Shown: positions 43,660 through 54,202 of the stretch, piece by piece
Layout of the letters: each line of letters begins with the position of its first letter
How positions within the stretch are numbered: position 1 is the stretch's first letter
Assembly (NCBI RefSeq): GCF_020439865.1
Contig: NZ_JAGRPF010000051.1
Location: 1-64,000 of the forward strand
Origin: Prosthecobacter sp.
Lineage (GTDB): Bacteria > Verrucomicrobiota > Verrucomicrobiia > Verrucomicrobiales > Verrucomicrobiaceae
DNA length: 64,000 bases
Direction: 5' to 3'
Notes under the pieces: generated by a model
What the model saw: the letters and a program-made list of their open reading frames with translations, nothing else
Database searches by the model: none
Told to the model about the DNA's origin: nothing
Made by a program: the position numbers and the translations under genes

Positions 43660-44139
43660 TCAGCCAGCGGTCGCGAGCTTTGCATCCCGATACTTGCATT
43701 TGCCGAGGCGGCTCAGTTCGTCGCAGTGAGCTTCGATGCGCATGCTCTTCATGCTGGGCTGGAATCCGAGGCGGCGTGTAATGCAGTCATGCAGCAGAGC
43801 GGTGTGCTCGTCTTCAAATTCGACCACGCGGTCGCAGTCCAGGCAGATCAGGTGATTGTGCTGGGGCTTGTCGAGGAAGTTGGGATCGTAGTAGGTCTGA
43901 TCGCGACCTAGATCGACCTCGCGTAGCAGCCCGCATTCCACCAGCAGCGTCAGGGTCCGGTAAACGGTGGCCCGCGACACGGTGCTGTCGAGTTTGCGGG
44001 CTTTCTCCAGCAGCTCCTCGGCTTTGAAGTGATCATCTGTGGCAAAGGCTGCCTCCACGATGACATCCCGTTGCTTGGTGCGGCGCAGGCCTTGACTGGC
44101 CAGATGTGCGTCCAAGCGTTGAGTAATGCGTTCGTCCAT
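43660..44139 (-). CDS. Fur-family metal-responsive regulator
   Basis: A 159-residue repressor. The N-terminal winged helix includes LRRTKQRDVIVEAAF and TVSRATVYRTLTLLVECGLL, the DNA-recognition region of Fur proteins. The dimerisation domain has HNHLICLDCDRVVEFED, giving His ligands and one CxxC; the second CxxC of Zur-like proteins is not seen, only HC and KCKYR near the end. It could be Fur, Zur or PerR. As the only such regulator here it is a candidate to control the metal importer and receptor, but the locus is distant. It converges on nagB. Confidence 0.92.
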   Translation of the reverse strand: MDERITQRLDAHLASQGLRRTKQRDVIVEAAFATDDHFKAEELLEKARKLDSTVSRATVYRTLTLLVECGLLREVDLGRDQTYYDPNFLDKPQHNHLICLDCDRVVEFEDEHTALLHDCITRRLGFQPSMKSMRIEAHCDELSRLGKCKYRDAKLATAG

Positions 44140-44434
44140 GTGCGAACGAGGTTAGCCACGGCTTCCCCGTGACGCAAGGCGGCGCTTGGGTCAGAATGGA
44201 TTAGCAGTCCATGGTTTAAGACAACGGAGCGGAAAAGGGACTTGGAAACAAAGGCCATGTTACACGTAAATAGTTGATAAACAAAAGATTAGACGGTGTT
44301 GAACGAGTGATGCCGAGTGATGAAAACCGCTCGAAACGACTGTAGAAACAAACTGTCTATTCAAATTATTTTAAAATAATTATGGATTTTATTGTTAATA
44401 TTGATAAAATTACTACCATTGCCTGATTCCAAAC
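44140..44434. other. AT-rich divergent intergenic region
   Basis: The region upstream of both the Fur-family gene and the 44435 gene. 44260-44420 is strongly AT-rich, with runs such as TTATTTTAAAATAATTA. TAAAAT at 44405-44410 is a possible -10 for the rightward gene. No coding frame is supported. Confidence 0.5.
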
Positions 44435-45037
44435 ATGCCTTTACCGTTTTCATTTTCCACACAACGCCAAAGCTCTGAGGTCGAAAAGCCTGCAGGAATG
44501 GTGCCAGTTGGTGTATCCGAGAGGGTGATGGATCTCGCACCTGGGCAGGTCAGCACCGAGCCCTTGCTGGGGACTCCTGGAAACAGCTTTACCCCACCGC
44601 TGGCTGAAAATGGCCCTCGGGTAGCCGTGGAATCTCTTCGGGTGACTGCCAGCCAGTTGCCTCCCTCTGCTTCGCCGAATCAGCGTCGCTCCACCGGTCG
44701 GGACTCGGTTTCCTCTGATCTGGTGTCAATGGCGACACAATTCGTTCCTAAACCAGCGTCTGCGGCGGCTCAGATGGAAAACTCCACCAGTTCCGACTGG
44801 TCGGTGCAGATCGAACAGCTGCGCAATGATATTTTCGGCATCGCCATGAGCGTCAGTGCCTTAAGTGACCGCATTGACCGCCTGGAGCAACGAGTTCCTC
44901 AGGGCGGTCAGTCAACCCAGGAGGGTCTTGCGATCCTGCGCGGCGAAATCGAAGCCTGGTTGGAGAATCACCTCAATTCTGCCGTCGAGCACTGCATGCA
45001 TCGAATTGTCAGCCGCACTCATTCTGCCGCCAATTGA
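44435..45037 (+). CDS. Hypothetical protein, disordered with C-terminal coiled coil
   Basis: A 200-residue protein. Residues 1-115 are Pro/Ser/Gln-rich and look disordered. About 120-195 form a likely coiled coil (SVQIEQLRNDIFGIAMSVSA, LSDRIDRLEQRV) followed by a helix ILRGEIEAWLENHLNSAVEH. There is no signal peptide and no recognised domain. It lies 33 bp before the histidine kinase gene on the same strand, so it is probably co-transcribed and could be a partner or scaffold of the kinase. This is inference from position. Confidence 0.7.
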   Translation: MPLPFSFSTQRQSSEVEKPAGMVPVGVSERVMDLAPGQVSTEPLLGTPGNSFTPPLAENGPRVAVESLRVTASQLPPSASPNQRRSTGRDSVSSDLVSMATQFVPKPASAAAQMENSTSSDWSVQIEQLRNDIFGIAMSVSALSDRIDRLEQRVPQGGQSTQEGLAILRGEIEAWLENHLNSAVEHCMHRIVSRTHSAAN

Positions 45038-45070
45038 CCCCTTTTTCCAACCTCACTCCCTCGACATGTT

Positions 45071-47074
<2,004 letters not shown>

Positions 47075-47091
47075 TCTCCACGTGCCCGACC

Positions 47092-47138
47092 AAGATCGCC
47101 CCCGGAGCAACCGCTTTCGGGGGCGATCTTTCTTCTTT
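47092..47138 (+). terminator. Rho-independent terminator after the hybrid kinase gene
   Basis: AAGATCGCCCCCG (47092-47104) and CGGGGGCGATCTT (47118-47130) form a perfect 13-bp stem with a 13-base loop, followed by TCTTCTTT. It lies 17 bases after the kinase stop and 36 before rimO, separating the two units. Confidence 0.88.
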
Positions 47139-47173
47139 CCGCAAGCCGCAAAGGGGTTAGACTCCGCGCCCCC

Positions 47174-48532
47174 ATGATCAAAGTCGGCCTCGTCTCCCTC
47201 GGTTGCGCGAAAAACCTCATCGACTCGGAAATCATGATCGGCCACCTCCAGCAGGCGGGCATGGTCATGACGCCTGAGCCCGATCTCGCGGACGTGCTCA
47301 TCGTGAACACCTGCTCGTTCATCGACATGGCCAAAAAGGAGAGCGTTGGCGCTGTGCATGACGCTGTGGACGGACGCGCGGGCTCGAAGAAACGCACGCG
47401 GCAGAAGATCATCGTCGCCGGCTGCCTCTCGCAGCGCTTCTCGCAGGAACTCCCTGGCCTCATGCCGGAGGTGGACGCCTTCATTGGGCTCGACCAGATC
47501 ACGCAGGTCGCTCCCATCATTCAGAACCTCGTCGGCACCAAGGATCACGAGCAGGAAAACCTCGTCACCAAGCAGCCGCAGTACATTCCCGACTACGACA
47601 CGCCGCGCTTCCGCCTCACGCCGAAGCACATGGCCTACATCAAGATCGCCGAAGGCTGCAACCATCCCTGTTCCTTCTGCATCATCCCGCGCATCCGCGG
47701 CCGCCACCGCAGCCGCACGCAGGAGAGCATCGTCAAAGAGGCGCGCCAGCTCGTCGCCAGCGGCGTGAAGGAGATCAACCTCATCTCTCAGGACACCACC
47801 TACTTTGGCATGGACAAGTGGGAAGGGGAGCGCCCCAAGCCGCGCAGCGGCGTCGATTCCAGCAAGGGCGAATCCCTCTCTACGCTTATCCGTGAGCTCA
47901 ACAAGATCGAAGGCGACTTCTGGATACGCCTCCTCTACACGCATCCCGCGCATTGGAGTGACGACCTCATTCAGGCGATCGCCGAGTCGCCGAAAGTCGC
48001 GCGCTACATCGACATGCCGCTGCAGCACATCAGCGACAACATGCTCAATCTCATGAAGCGCGAGACCGACGGCGCTTACATCCGCGATCTCATCAAGCGC
48101 ATTCGCGCCGGCATCCCCGGTATTGCCATCCGCACCACCTTCATCGTCGGCTTCCCCGGCGAGACCGAGGCTGACTTCAACGAACTGCTCCAGTTCATCG
48201 AAGACACCAAGTTCGAGCGTGCCGGCGTGTTCAACTACTCCAAGGAGGAAGGCACCCGCGCCGCGAAGATGGAGGACCAGATCCATCACATGACCCGCAA
48301 AGCCCGCTGGAACGAGGCCATGCGCGCCATCCAGCGCAGCATCGAAGGCTTCAACACCACCCAGGTTGGCCGCAAGGTGCGCGTCCTCGTCGAAGAGCCT
48401 GGTGTCGCCCGCAGCGAGATGGACGCCCCCGACATCGACACCACCGTCTTCGTCAACAAGAAGCTTCCCGTCGGCTCCTTCGCTGAAGTTACCGTCAAGG
48501 AATGGCGCGGCTACGATCTCGTGGCCGCATAA
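47174..48532 (+). CDS. rimO: Ribosomal protein S12 methylthiotransferase RimO
   Basis: A 452-residue radical-SAM enzyme that methylthiolates the conserved aspartate of ribosomal protein S12. The N-terminal UPF0004 domain has C11 (SLGCAKNLIDSE), C47 (NTCSFI) and the third cysteine in VAGCLSQRF. The radical cluster is C162-x3-C166-x2-C169 (CNHPCSFC). DMPLQHISDNMLNLMKR is typical of RimO rather than MiaB. A C-terminal TRAM domain ends VTVKEWRGYDLVA. The family start (MIKVGLVSLGCAKN) agrees with 47174. Confidence 0.96.
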   Translation: MIKVGLVSLGCAKNLIDSEIMIGHLQQAGMVMTPEPDLADVLIVNTCSFIDMAKKESVGAVHDAVDGRAGSKKRTRQKIIVAGCLSQRFSQELPGLMPEVDAFIGLDQITQVAPIIQNLVGTKDHEQENLVTKQPQYIPDYDTPRFRLTPKHMAYIKIAEGCNHPCSFCIIPRIRGRHRSRTQESIVKEARQLVASGVKEINLISQDTTYFGMDKWEGERPKPRSGVDSSKGESLSTLIRELNKIEGDFWIRLLYTHPAHWSDDLIQAIAESPKVARYIDMPLQHISDNMLNLMKRETDGAYIRDLIKRIRAGIPGIAIRTTFIVGFPGETEADFNELLQFIEDTKFERAGVFNYSKEEGTRAAKMEDQIHHMTRKARWNEAMRAIQRSIEGFNTTQVGRKVRVLVEEPGVARSEMDAPDIDTTVFVNKKLPVGSFAEVTVKEWRGYDLVAA

Positions 48533-48564
48533 AAGCAACCGGTGACTGCGTACTGGTCTCCACC

Positions 48565-49254
48565 ATGACACGCACCCTCCTCGCCATCGGCGCGCATTAT
48601 GACGACTGCCCTTTCGGCATCCCCGGCACGCTGTTGCGCGCGGTGCAGAAGCATCAGCGTGTGGTCATCCTGAGTTTGATTGGGGACTACACGAACTGGC
48701 CGCCGGTGAAGGGCAGGGAACAGGGTCTGCTGGATCTCTCGAAGCAGCTGGCCGCCGAGCGCGGCATCGAAATGCGCTTTCTGGGATGGAAGAGCCTAGG
48801 CTTCGAGCCGTCGCTCGAGACCAAGCGCGCCGTGGCCGAGGTGGTGGCCGATGTGCAACCGGACACCGCCTTCATGCTCTGGCCGCGTGATCGCCACCCG
48901 GACCATGAGGCCGCCAGCGCCATCTGCCACGCCGCGCTGTATCAGCCGGCGCGTCTGCTGGGCCGCGATGCCGTGAAGTCGCCCTCACGCGTTTATTGGT
49001 ATGACAACGGGCCGGGGCACACCATCGGCTTTGAGCCGGACACGTATGTGGATGTTTCCTCAGAATGGCCCGCAGCGAGCGAATGGCTGGGCCGCCTCAT
49101 GGCCTACGTGCGCAAGGAAGACTACGATCCGGCGAAAAATGATGCCGCGATGGACACCAAGACGGTGCTGGCCCGCTATCGTGGTCTCGCCTGCGGTGCC
49201 GGATACGCGGAAGCGCTCAAGAGCGTGCGTCCGGTGGTCAATCCCGACCTGTAA
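48565..49254 (+). CDS. PIG-L/LmbE family deacetylase
   Basis: A 229-residue zinc hydrolase with start at 48565 (TRTLLAIGAHYDDCPFGIPG). The zinc motif normally written A-H-P-D-D-E is AHYDDC here: His and both Asp are kept, P and E are changed. The second motif RHPDHEAAS is intact. Members deacetylate N-acetylglucosamine groups of small molecules such as mycothiol precursors. No pathway partners are adjacent. It lies 32 bp downstream of rimO and may be co-transcribed. Confidence 0.85.
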   Translation: MTRTLLAIGAHYDDCPFGIPGTLLRAVQKHQRVVILSLIGDYTNWPPVKGREQGLLDLSKQLAAERGIEMRFLGWKSLGFEPSLETKRAVAEVVADVQPDTAFMLWPRDRHPDHEAASAICHAALYQPARLLGRDAVKSPSRVYWYDNGPGHTIGFEPDTYVDVSSEWPAASEWLGRLMAYVRKEDYDPAKNDAAMDTKTVLARYRGLACGAGYAEALKSVRPVVNPDL

Positions 49255-49276
49255 AACAACCATCTCACTTTTGGAG

Positions 49277-49352
49277 TGGTACCCCCGGTAGGATTCGAAC
49301 CTACGACAAATTGATTAAGAGTCAACTGCTCTACCAACTGAGCTACGGAGGC
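49277..49352 (-). tRNA. tRNA-Lys (anticodon CTT)
   Basis: On the minus strand the sequence starts GCCTCCG and ends CGGGGGT-A-CCA, giving a 7-bp acceptor stem (two G-U pairs) with encoded CCA. The D-arm is GCTCAGTTGGTAGAGC. The anticodon arm is TTGA-CTCTTAA-TCAA, so the anticodon is CTT. The T-arm is GTAGG-TTCGAAT-CCTAC. All arms fold. Confidence 0.96.
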
Positions 49353-49427
49353 ATGTTTGGGAACCAAACGGCGTTGGAGGGCGCGAGTTTTAATCGAGTC
49401 TGCGTCCTGTGCAAGCGCGTTTTGCCT

Positions 49428-50474
49428 TCAGTGGGAAACTTTCAGGTGCTGCAGGAGGAACTGGACGGCGTCGGGCTTCGGTTCGGGAGCGTCCTGAGCG
49501 ACGATGCAGAGCACATGGTCGGCAGTGCATTCCTTTTGAACTTCCCGAGCATGCTGGATGCAGTGCAGCCATTCGCCGCGGTTCGTGGGCGCTGAAACCA
49601 CCTGCGGATTGCTCAGGAAAAGCGGCGGATCATCTGCGGAGATCCATGCCAGCATGTCGCATTCCTTCAGCACGGATTTGCCTCTGTCCGTGGCGAGATC
49701 GGCTACGGATGGGAGGTGATAAAACAGGGCTCCCTCGGCTTCGCTGGTGTTGAACTCGGGTTTCACCGGTCCCAGAAACGATTCCCAGCGCGTGAGGTCG
49801 TAGGTGGCCTGGGTGGCATTGCACACGGCGCAAGTGAGGCGGGTGGATTCGCGCAGCACGGGATCTTCGGCCTTCGGATCAGCCATGTCATCATGCGTGG
49901 CCAGCCAGAGGGAGGTTCCCGCTCCGGCGGAGCCACCCATGGAGGCGAAGCGTGTTTTATCGAGCTTCCACTCGCCGGCTTTCGACCGCACAAACTGCAC
50001 GGCCCGCGCGCATTGCCGCAGAATGTCCTGGATCGGCATGCTGTCGAGGAAAGGGTAGTTCACCGCCACGCACGACACGCCGCTGGCGAGGAGCTGGTCC
50101 GTTTGCTTGTCGGATGCCCAGCGGCTCTTGTCACCGTTGCGGAAACCTCCGCCGTGAATCATGAACACCACCGGCGTCGGCTGCTCCGACTTGGCGAGGT
50201 AGAGATCGATCTTGTTCCGTTCATGCGGACCGTAGGCGATGTCAGCGAAGTCGGGCTTCAACGCATTGGCCTTTGGCTTCGCGGCCTCCGCCGGCTTCTT
50301 CTTCATCTTCTGCAGGAACGCCCTGCCTTCTTCGAGCGTGAGGATGCCGTCCTTGTTCGTGTCCGCCTCCGGAAAACGCTTCAGGCCTTCGCGGAGCTGG
50401 TCATTGTTCTCCGAAGTGACCTGAGCGAAGAGAGACGATGCAAGGGTGAGTGCGAAAAACAGAATGCGGCGCAT
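49428..50474 (-). CDS. Secreted alpha/beta hydrolase with EF-hand (BD-FAE/esterase-like)
   Basis: A 348-residue exported esterase-like protein. The start at 50474 gives the signal peptide MRRILFFALTLASSLFA. One EF-hand lies at D38-x-N40-x-D42-x-I44-x-T46-x2-E49 (DTNKDGILTLEE), binding calcium. The hydrolase domain shows HGGG at 107-110 (oxyanion hole) and GGSAGAG with the nucleophile S182. A late Asp (in SADDPP) and His (in CIQHAREV) could complete the triad. Similar proteins in Planctomycetes and Verrucomicrobia act on acylated polysaccharides. It starts 33 bp after the end of the large gene upstream on the same strand, so it may be co-expressed with it. Confidence 0.85.
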   Translation of the reverse strand: MRRILFFALTLASSLFAQVTSENNDQLREGLKRFPEADTNKDGILTLEEGRAFLQKMKKKPAEAAKPKANALKPDFADIAYGPHERNKIDLYLAKSEQPTPVVFMIHGGGFRNGDKSRWASDKQTDQLLASGVSCVAVNYPFLDSMPIQDILRQCARAVQFVRSKAGEWKLDKTRFASMGGSAGAGTSLWLATHDDMADPKAEDPVLRESTRLTCAVCNATQATYDLTRWESFLGPVKPEFNTSEAEGALFYHLPSVADLATDRGKSVLKECDMLAWISADDPPLFLSNPQVVSAPTNRGEWLHCIQHAREVQKECTADHVLCIVAQDAPEPKPDAVQFLLQHLKVSH

Positions 50475-50506
50475 GGCGGGGAGGTGGTCAAAACTCAATT
50501 TCGTCC

Positions 50507-53500
50507 TCAAGGTAGCGGCGAAATGCGAATTTTGTGAAACTCGGTTTTGCCCTTGGACCACCAGTCGCCGCCGCGGAACTGCAGCGTGCTAACCTCGCGG
50601 TCAATCTTCGGACCATCGCAGATTTTTTCACCATCGACGAATAGCTCGGTCTTCTCCGCCAAGGCCTTCACCGTGATGTGATACGGCTTGTTGCGTTCAT
50701 AGGTGAACAACTTCTCGCCTTTGACCTGAGGATAAAGTCCGAAGGTGGTCTTGTAGGCCTCGTTGGCAAATTTGACGTTGCCCATGACAAGGCGCGGGCG
50801 CAGTCCTTCGAGGACCTTGATGTCGAAGTCGATCTGGAAGGGCGGCGTGCGGTTGAATTCGTAATACATGGTGCTGTCGCCACCGCCGATCAGCTGTTCA
50901 GCCGTGCGTGTCCATTCGCCGGCGATTCGCTGCCACTTGATCTGGTTGGAAGCGGCCAGCGGCTCTTCGGGACTGTTGTTCCGCGGCGCCTCAAGCTCGG
51001 CTTCGACATAGAGCGTCACCTCCTTGGCTTCCTGGGGATCTTGAGCGTTGGCCTGCAGTTTGAGCGCCTTCGTTTTCCACGCGTCACGCGCCGTGGCCAG
51101 TCTGGCGCTCAAGCTGGCGCGATATCCGCGAAGCAAGGTGGCCAGCGATTCCTCGTCCTCAGCGGGAACCGGCATGTCTTCCAGTTTGATGCCCTCACCG
51201 CGCTTTAACTGCACGCCGAAAGCGGCGGTCTTTTCGGATTCTCCGGCTCTTCCCGCCTGTTGGAGCTGCTTCGCCAGTGTTTCAGCTTCGACCAGTGCAC
51301 GCTCATTGAGATCTGCGATGGTGCGCAGACGTTCTGCGTCGAAGCCGGATCGCAGTGCTGTCAGACTGGCCGGAGTCGTGTCTTCCTTGTCGATTTCTTC
51401 GGGGGGATCCAGACTGCGGATCTTGATGTGGCGAATGTGCGTGTGGGATTTCTCATCGAAGAAGTGATTGAAAAAGCCGATGACGGAATCTTCGGGCATT
51501 TCGAAAGGATCGCTTCCCTCGTAGGCGACGCGATGACCGACGACGATGTCACGGTGGTTGAGCCGGTAGGTCACGGCGCCGTTGCGGCAGACGATGTGAA
51601 ATTTGTAGACTTGTCCGTTGATCGGCGGTGTGACGCGTGGTGCAGGTGTGGTGTAAAATTTTCGCAGCATCGAGGAGACGGCGATCAGATTGGAGTCGCT
51701 CCATTGGGCGCAGGAGATCCAGTCTTCAGTCTGTGCGCGGGGCTGGCTGTGATAGCCGAGAATGATGCAGAGGCCCTGGGCCTTCGGGATGTCCTTGACC
51801 TCATACTCTCCCATCAACTCGAAGTTGGATCCGGTGCGTCCGTTGTGCAGCATGAAAGCCTGCGCATCGATGCCGTTGTTGATGAGCGTGCCTTCTTTCG
51901 TGCCGCTCCAGGAGCCGCTGAGACGATGCCATTCCGCCATGTCAGGCAGGGCTTGAATGGGCACCCACTCACCCGTGGCGAGCGCCTTTTCGAACTTACA
52001 CGCGGCGATGCGCTCCATCAGCACGCCTGGAGGCTCGCCCTGAAAGCGCGCCGCGATGTCCTGATAGCCCTGCAGCGCATCACTCACCTTGCGCAGCATG
52101 TACATCTCCTCCGCCGCATCCCACTCGTTGTTGAATCCAAATGCATACAGCGCGGACTGTCCGCGCACTTCGGCTTCATTGGCCATCAGCAGCAGCCTGC
52201 GCCGTGTCTGCCGCGGAAACGGTTCCGGCACCTTCTGAAAAGTGTCGTACGCAGTTTCGTAATCGCCCACCGCCCATGCCATCACACCCAGATCGGCGAG
52301 ACGCCAGGGACGCTGCCAGCCACGATACACATAGTCGGATTCTGCCTGCGCCCGGCTGGCCGCCACCACGGTCTTCTTCATCGGCGGCTGCGAGAGGACG
52401 GCACGCAGGTCCTCGGTGTCCTCTTTGAGGTAGTCCAGTGTGCGGTGCATTATGCTGGTGATGGCGGTCTCGTGATGGCCTGTCAGAGCGCAGGCACAGT
52501 AGAAAGCCTTCATCTGCTCCACGCTGCCGCCCCAGCGCGGGCGCAGCGCCCACAGCAGGTTGTAGTAGGCCGGGTAGTAGTCGAACTGGGCGCCGATCGC
52601 GCGGTCGAACCACAGGCGCAGCGTGTCTCCCTGCCTGCCGTTTCCGCATTTGACGATCTCGACCATTTTGGAAGCGGGCGCGGCACGGCCGGGGCGCAGT
52701 TCCCAGGCTTTGAGATAATGATCCCGCGCCTTGATCTGATGTTCTTCGAACTGTTTCCAACCCTCCGCCTTGACCGTGTTTGCGTAACCGGTGCCGCGAT
52801 AGGTCCAGGCGATTTTGTGCTCCAGGTCGCCTTGCAGCATCTCGCGCAGCCACGGGGTGAACTGCGGTGTGTTGCAGAGCTTCTCGAGCTCATCGGCGTG
52901 TTCTTTGACGTTGGTGCTGCTGAACACGAACTCCAAATCTTTGAACAGCAACTCGTCATCCTGCGGCCGGTACACATTTGTGTCCGTCGCGCACTTCAGC
53001 ATGTGCTTGAAGCGCTCGAGGTCAATCTTCGAGGTGACATCCGCAGGCGGACGTCTCATGATGTCCTTGTCCTCCTTTAAAATGTTCGAGGCCACCACGG
53101 CGGGGTAGTCTTTGAGCAGCTTGTGACGTTTGGCCTTCGACAAGTAATCGCGTGCGTCGCTGTAGGCTTCACGGTCCTGCCAGACAGCCCATCCGGCGAA
53201 CCAGTACACAAGCGGCTCATCGACCTTCGCATTGATGAGGGCCACTCCTTCCTTGGCCATCGCTTCCCATGGCCGTTTGGGATCCACATCCGGATGACCG
53301 GCATGCACCATCAGGGCCTGCCTGACGAAGCTGCGCGCGGCGGCGGCCTGAGCGGGCCACTTCTCCAGGTGTTTTTCGAACGGTGGCAGGATCACACGCT
53401 GCATCCAGCCCCAGCGTTCGCGTCCTTCATCGGATTCGAAACGCGTGCCCGGTTTGATCTCGATGGGGGCGAAGTTCTGCGCCGCCATGAATTCACGGGC

Positions 53501-53584
53501 CTCCTTTTGCCAATCATCTGCCGCGACGGCGAGGCATGGAAAAAATGCCGCGATGCACAGCAGGGGCGTGAGGTTCAGTTTCAT
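50507..53584 (-). CDS. Large secreted protein with helical repeats and two lectin-like (DUF1080/LamG-type) modules
   Basis: A 1025-residue exported protein; the start at 53584 gives a clear signal peptide ending AVAADD. Residues about 25-560 are helical and look like tetratricopeptide-type repeats (AWAVGDYETAYDTFQKVPE). Two beta-sandwich modules follow, near 570-730 (WHRLSGSWSGTKEGTLINNG) and 870-1025 (WQRIAGEWTRTAEQLIGGGD ... STLQFRGGDWW), which begin in the same way and are probably duplicates. A coiled linker separates them. The family appears to be a lineage-specific glycan-binding or envelope protein; no catalytic motif is visible. A decayed copy of its 5' part lies upstream. Confidence 0.75.
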   Translation of the reverse strand: MKLNLTPLLCIAAFFPCLAVAADDWQKEAREFMAAQNFAPIEIKPGTRFESDEGRERWGWMQRVILPPFEKHLEKWPAQAAAARSFVRQALMVHAGHPDVDPKRPWEAMAKEGVALINAKVDEPLVYWFAGWAVWQDREAYSDARDYLSKAKRHKLLKDYPAVVASNILKEDKDIMRRPPADVTSKIDLERFKHMLKCATDTNVYRPQDDELLFKDLEFVFSSTNVKEHADELEKLCNTPQFTPWLREMLQGDLEHKIAWTYRGTGYANTVKAEGWKQFEEHQIKARDHYLKAWELRPGRAAPASKMVEIVKCGNGRQGDTLRLWFDRAIGAQFDYYPAYYNLLWALRPRWGGSVEQMKAFYCACALTGHHETAITSIMHRTLDYLKEDTEDLRAVLSQPPMKKTVVAASRAQAESDYVYRGWQRPWRLADLGVMAWAVGDYETAYDTFQKVPEPFPRQTRRRLLLMANEAEVRGQSALYAFGFNNEWDAAEEMYMLRKVSDALQGYQDIAARFQGEPPGVLMERIAACKFEKALATGEWVPIQALPDMAEWHRLSGSWSGTKEGTLINNGIDAQAFMLHNGRTGSNFELMGEYEVKDIPKAQGLCIILGYHSQPRAQTEDWISCAQWSDSNLIAVSSMLRKFYTTPAPRVTPPINGQVYKFHIVCRNGAVTYRLNHRDIVVGHRVAYEGSDPFEMPEDSVIGFFNHFFDEKSHTHIRHIKIRSLDPPEEIDKEDTTPASLTALRSGFDAERLRTIADLNERALVEAETLAKQLQQAGRAGESEKTAAFGVQLKRGEGIKLEDMPVPAEDEESLATLLRGYRASLSARLATARDAWKTKALKLQANAQDPQEAKEVTLYVEAELEAPRNNSPEEPLAASNQIKWQRIAGEWTRTAEQLIGGGDSTMYYEFNRTPPFQIDFDIKVLEGLRPRLVMGNVKFANEAYKTTFGLYPQVKGEKLFTYERNKPYHITVKALAEKTELFVDGEKICDGPKIDREVSTLQFRGGDWWSKGKTEFHKIRISPLP

Positions 53585-53649
53585 GACCGGAGATGACATC
53601 AAGAAGCCCTGCTGCTGTCCAGATGATTTTCTCCCGCCGCGTTCCGGCC

Positions 53650-53838
53650 TGCGTCGGTCACTTCTTCATGTGCTTTTCGAATGTTGGCAGAAGAGTTCGC
53701 TGCATTCAGACCCGGCGTTGTCGACTCAGGTCTGTTGGGAATCGCGTGCCCGGTTTGATCTCGATGAGGGGCGAAGTCGTGTTCCTTCGGAGAATTCCCG
53801 TGCCGCCTTTTGTCAGTCGTTTTCGGCGGGGTGGGGAT
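53650..53838 (-). pseudogene. Decayed partial copy of the 5' end of the 50507-53584 gene
   Basis: This stretch aligns with 53335-53520 inside the neighbouring gene. Shared runs include the identical CGCGTGCCCGGTTTGATCTC and near-identical GTGTTTTTCGAACGGTGGCA / GTGCTTTTCGAATGTTGGCA. In the gene it encodes residues about 22-83, but here the frame is broken by several indels and there is no signal peptide. It is a remnant of a tandem duplication. No promoter-like elements were recognised inside it. Confidence 0.75.
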
Positions 53839-54202
53839 CAGATTGGCCTTTGATACAAGCAGCGGTGGCAGGGACAACCTTATACGCTGTCATGACAACA
53901 GCCATACAGCCTGGGCTCGGGCTTGTTTTTGAGCCTCTCATGGCTGGTGGGGGATGAGCCTGAGAATCAATGAGTCAACTGCCCGCAGGTTCGGCTCTAA
54001 GCTCAAATCCGAGATGTAATCTAAACCGCAGACTTATGACGCGGCGAGGCGGCAAAAGGTACCCTCGGAAGAAGTGGGATCAGCCATCCAGCCTCCACGG
54101 CGGGCGTCCCAATACCGCCACAATCCGACACGCCTGAGCCCAGATTTAAACACGCCAAAGCTCCGCCCTCCAATGCGCTGGGCCCACTCAACCACACCTG
54201 AC
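53839..54202. other. Upstream region of the giant beta-repeat gene
   Basis: No gene is supported. A weak GCTC...GAGC hairpin with a T-run lies near 53920-53937. The promoter of the giant gene must be in this interval, but no convincing -35/-10 pair was found. Confidence 0.45.

Noticed and set aside
51260..53080. 606-codon open frame on the plus strand
   Set aside because: Antisense to the secreted 1025-residue protein; no recognisable sequence.
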